Positions 63,205 through 64,000 of a stretch of 64,000 nt of DNA are shown one piece after another. How positions within the stretch are numbered: position 1 is the stretch's first letter; each line of letters begins with the position of its first letter. The translations under genes and the position numbers were made by a program. The notes beneath the pieces are model-generated. The model was not told where the DNA came from. It did no database searches and saw nothing but the letters and a program-made list of their open reading frames with translations. The stretch lies in NCBI GenBank assembly GCA_017560095.1, contig JAFYOU010000027.1, forward strand, positions 176,718 to 240,717, given 5' to 3'. The DNA is from Candidatus Gastranaerophilales bacterium. Lineage in GTDB: Bacteria > Cyanobacteriota > Vampirovibrionia > Gastranaerophilales > Gastranaerophilaceae.

Positions 63205-64000
63205 TTATCTATAGCGCCATGTAGTATTTAATCCAAAAGAAGAAATCGTGATTTGTTGAGCTGCCCAAGTACTACGTTCAAGAGAAGACCCAGTGGTTTT
63301 TGAATTATTATCATTTGGGACATTTGGATCAACATTTCCTGGTTTTTCATCTTCTATACCATCATCTTCGGGATCGATATCAGGAACTTCTTCTTCTGAA
63401 ACTGGTAAATTATTATTAACATGAGCCATAAAGAAGTCTTTTAAATGTTTAGAAATGAGAAGATCTCCTTTTTTGCCTTCTAGAAAATATGTATTATTTT
63501 CCAAATGTCTCAATAAGGCTTTTGCATTATCACTAAAGTTCATTAATCTATAATCGATGTGTTTACTTTCATCTACTTCTAGCAAACCAGAATTTAAAAT
63601 TTCAGCAAATGTTTCTTTTATTGTTTGAATATCTCCAAATTTATCACCATGGTTATTATCAAGAAGCCATTTTGCAATTTCTTCATCAGAAATATCTTCT
63701 GGTTTAACTGTTAAACCTTCAGAAGAAGATACCAATTGCGCTTCAGAAGCAACTAGTTCATTCAACATAACCAAAAAATCATCTACTGAACCAAATTTAT
63801 CACCATGTCCTTGATTGTTAAGCCAATTCTCAACTTCTTGACGGGTAATTTCTCCATTACCACCATCAATTTTTGCAATAAAATTAGCCAAATGTTCACT
63901 AGAAAGTTCATCTCCAACTTTACCACCAAGCCATTGAACATTTTTAGCAAGATGATCGTATAATGCATTTTTTGCATCACTTAATTGAATATTGCTTTTA
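63205..64000 (-). CDS. Hypothetical protein with GHGDKFG repeats, 5' end outside window (partial)
   Basis: The frame is open to the window edge, well beyond the first TTG (63891), with good coding sense there (ALYDHLAKNVQWLGGKVGD), so the gene starts outside the window. It has related units, VENWLNNQGHGDKFGSVDDF and AKWLLDNNHGDKFGDIQTI, and IDGGNGEITRQE that resembles an EF-hand loop one residue short. A D/E/P/N-rich linker (EEEVPDIDPEDDG) precedes the end QITISSFGLNTTWRYR. No family recognised. Repeated helix-turn units suggest a binding scaffold. Confidence 0.72.
   Translation of the reverse strand, partial: KSNIQLSDAKNALYDHLAKNVQWLGGKVGDELSSEHLANFIAKIDGGNGEITRQEVENWLNNQGHGDKFGSVDDFLVMLNELVASEAQLVSSSEGLTVKPEDISDEEIAKWLLDNNHGDKFGDIQTIKETFAEILNSGLLEVDESKHIDYRLMNFSDNAKALLRHLENNTYFLEGKKGDLLISKHLKDFFMAHVNNNLPVSEEEVPDIDPEDDGIEDEKPGNVDPNVPNDNNSKTTGSSLERSTWAAQQITISSFGLNTTWRYR

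Overview
This AT-rich window comes from a bacterial chromosome. The most likely source is the non-photosynthetic cyanobacterial sister group (Vampirovibrionia/'Melainabacteria', Gastranaerophilales-like, usually gut anaerobes). That assignment is inference from gene content, since there is no 16S gene here. The clues are a Ycf23/DUF561 TIM-barrel gene (a cyanobacterial and plastid marker family), a plant/cyanobacterial-type glutamate-cysteine ligase, an SLH-domain surface protein, pyruvate phosphate dikinase, type IV pilin-like proteins, and many enzymes that carry an unusual N-terminal tail ending in a short hydrophobic-(S/N)-F-x-G box.

Layout. 1-8.4 kb: the end of an unknown gene, tRNA-Gln, a uridine-kinase-like protein, an operon of class II aldolase plus a ThiC-like protein without its iron-sulfur cysteines, ispH-rpsA, and a very unusual pilin fused to a cysteine-rich repeat region. 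8.5-24 kb: acpS, a deiminase-fold protein, the rpsF-ssb-rpsR operon, an M20 peptidase, trpS, a TPR protein, a CheR-like methyltransferase, ppdK, and a lysine-biosynthesis run (dapB-asd-dapA) containing a duplicated intergenic element. 24-32.9 kb: a nucleotidyltransferase, ycf23, a trypsin-like protease, mnmA, rpmB, a glycosyltransferase, a pilin and a small phosphatase. 32.9-37.3 kb is an accessory patch: an imperfect segmental duplication, a relic of a phage-type S24 repressor, a kinase-fold protein, an AlkD-like protein, tRNA-Pro and a tRNA-like scrap. 37.3-48 kb: a GT9 glycosyltransferase, an SLH protein, an SGNH hydrolase, a degenerate PilB-like ATPase with a response regulator and hybrid kinase, gshA, rsmA and ispE. 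48-54.4 kb is a run of tagged enzymes: a zinc metallopeptidase broken by one stop codon, a kinase-fold protein, a PHP phosphoesterase and a GH13 enzyme. 54.5-64 kb: a helicase-nuclease, a decapitated copy of the mutS2 start, a proline/acid repeat protein, mutS2, nfeD, an SPFH protein and the end of a gene with GHGDKFG repeats.

Two patterns recur across the window. First, at least nine genes have a -10-like hexamer ending exactly 6 nt before the start codon, several with a well-spaced -35, which suggests leaderless mRNAs next to conventional Shine-Dalgarno genes. Second, six to eight unrelated enzyme families share a disordered, N/T/K/Q-rich N-terminal tail with the SFxG-like box. This may be an undescribed sorting or anchoring tag, and it is the best candidate for a new system in the window.
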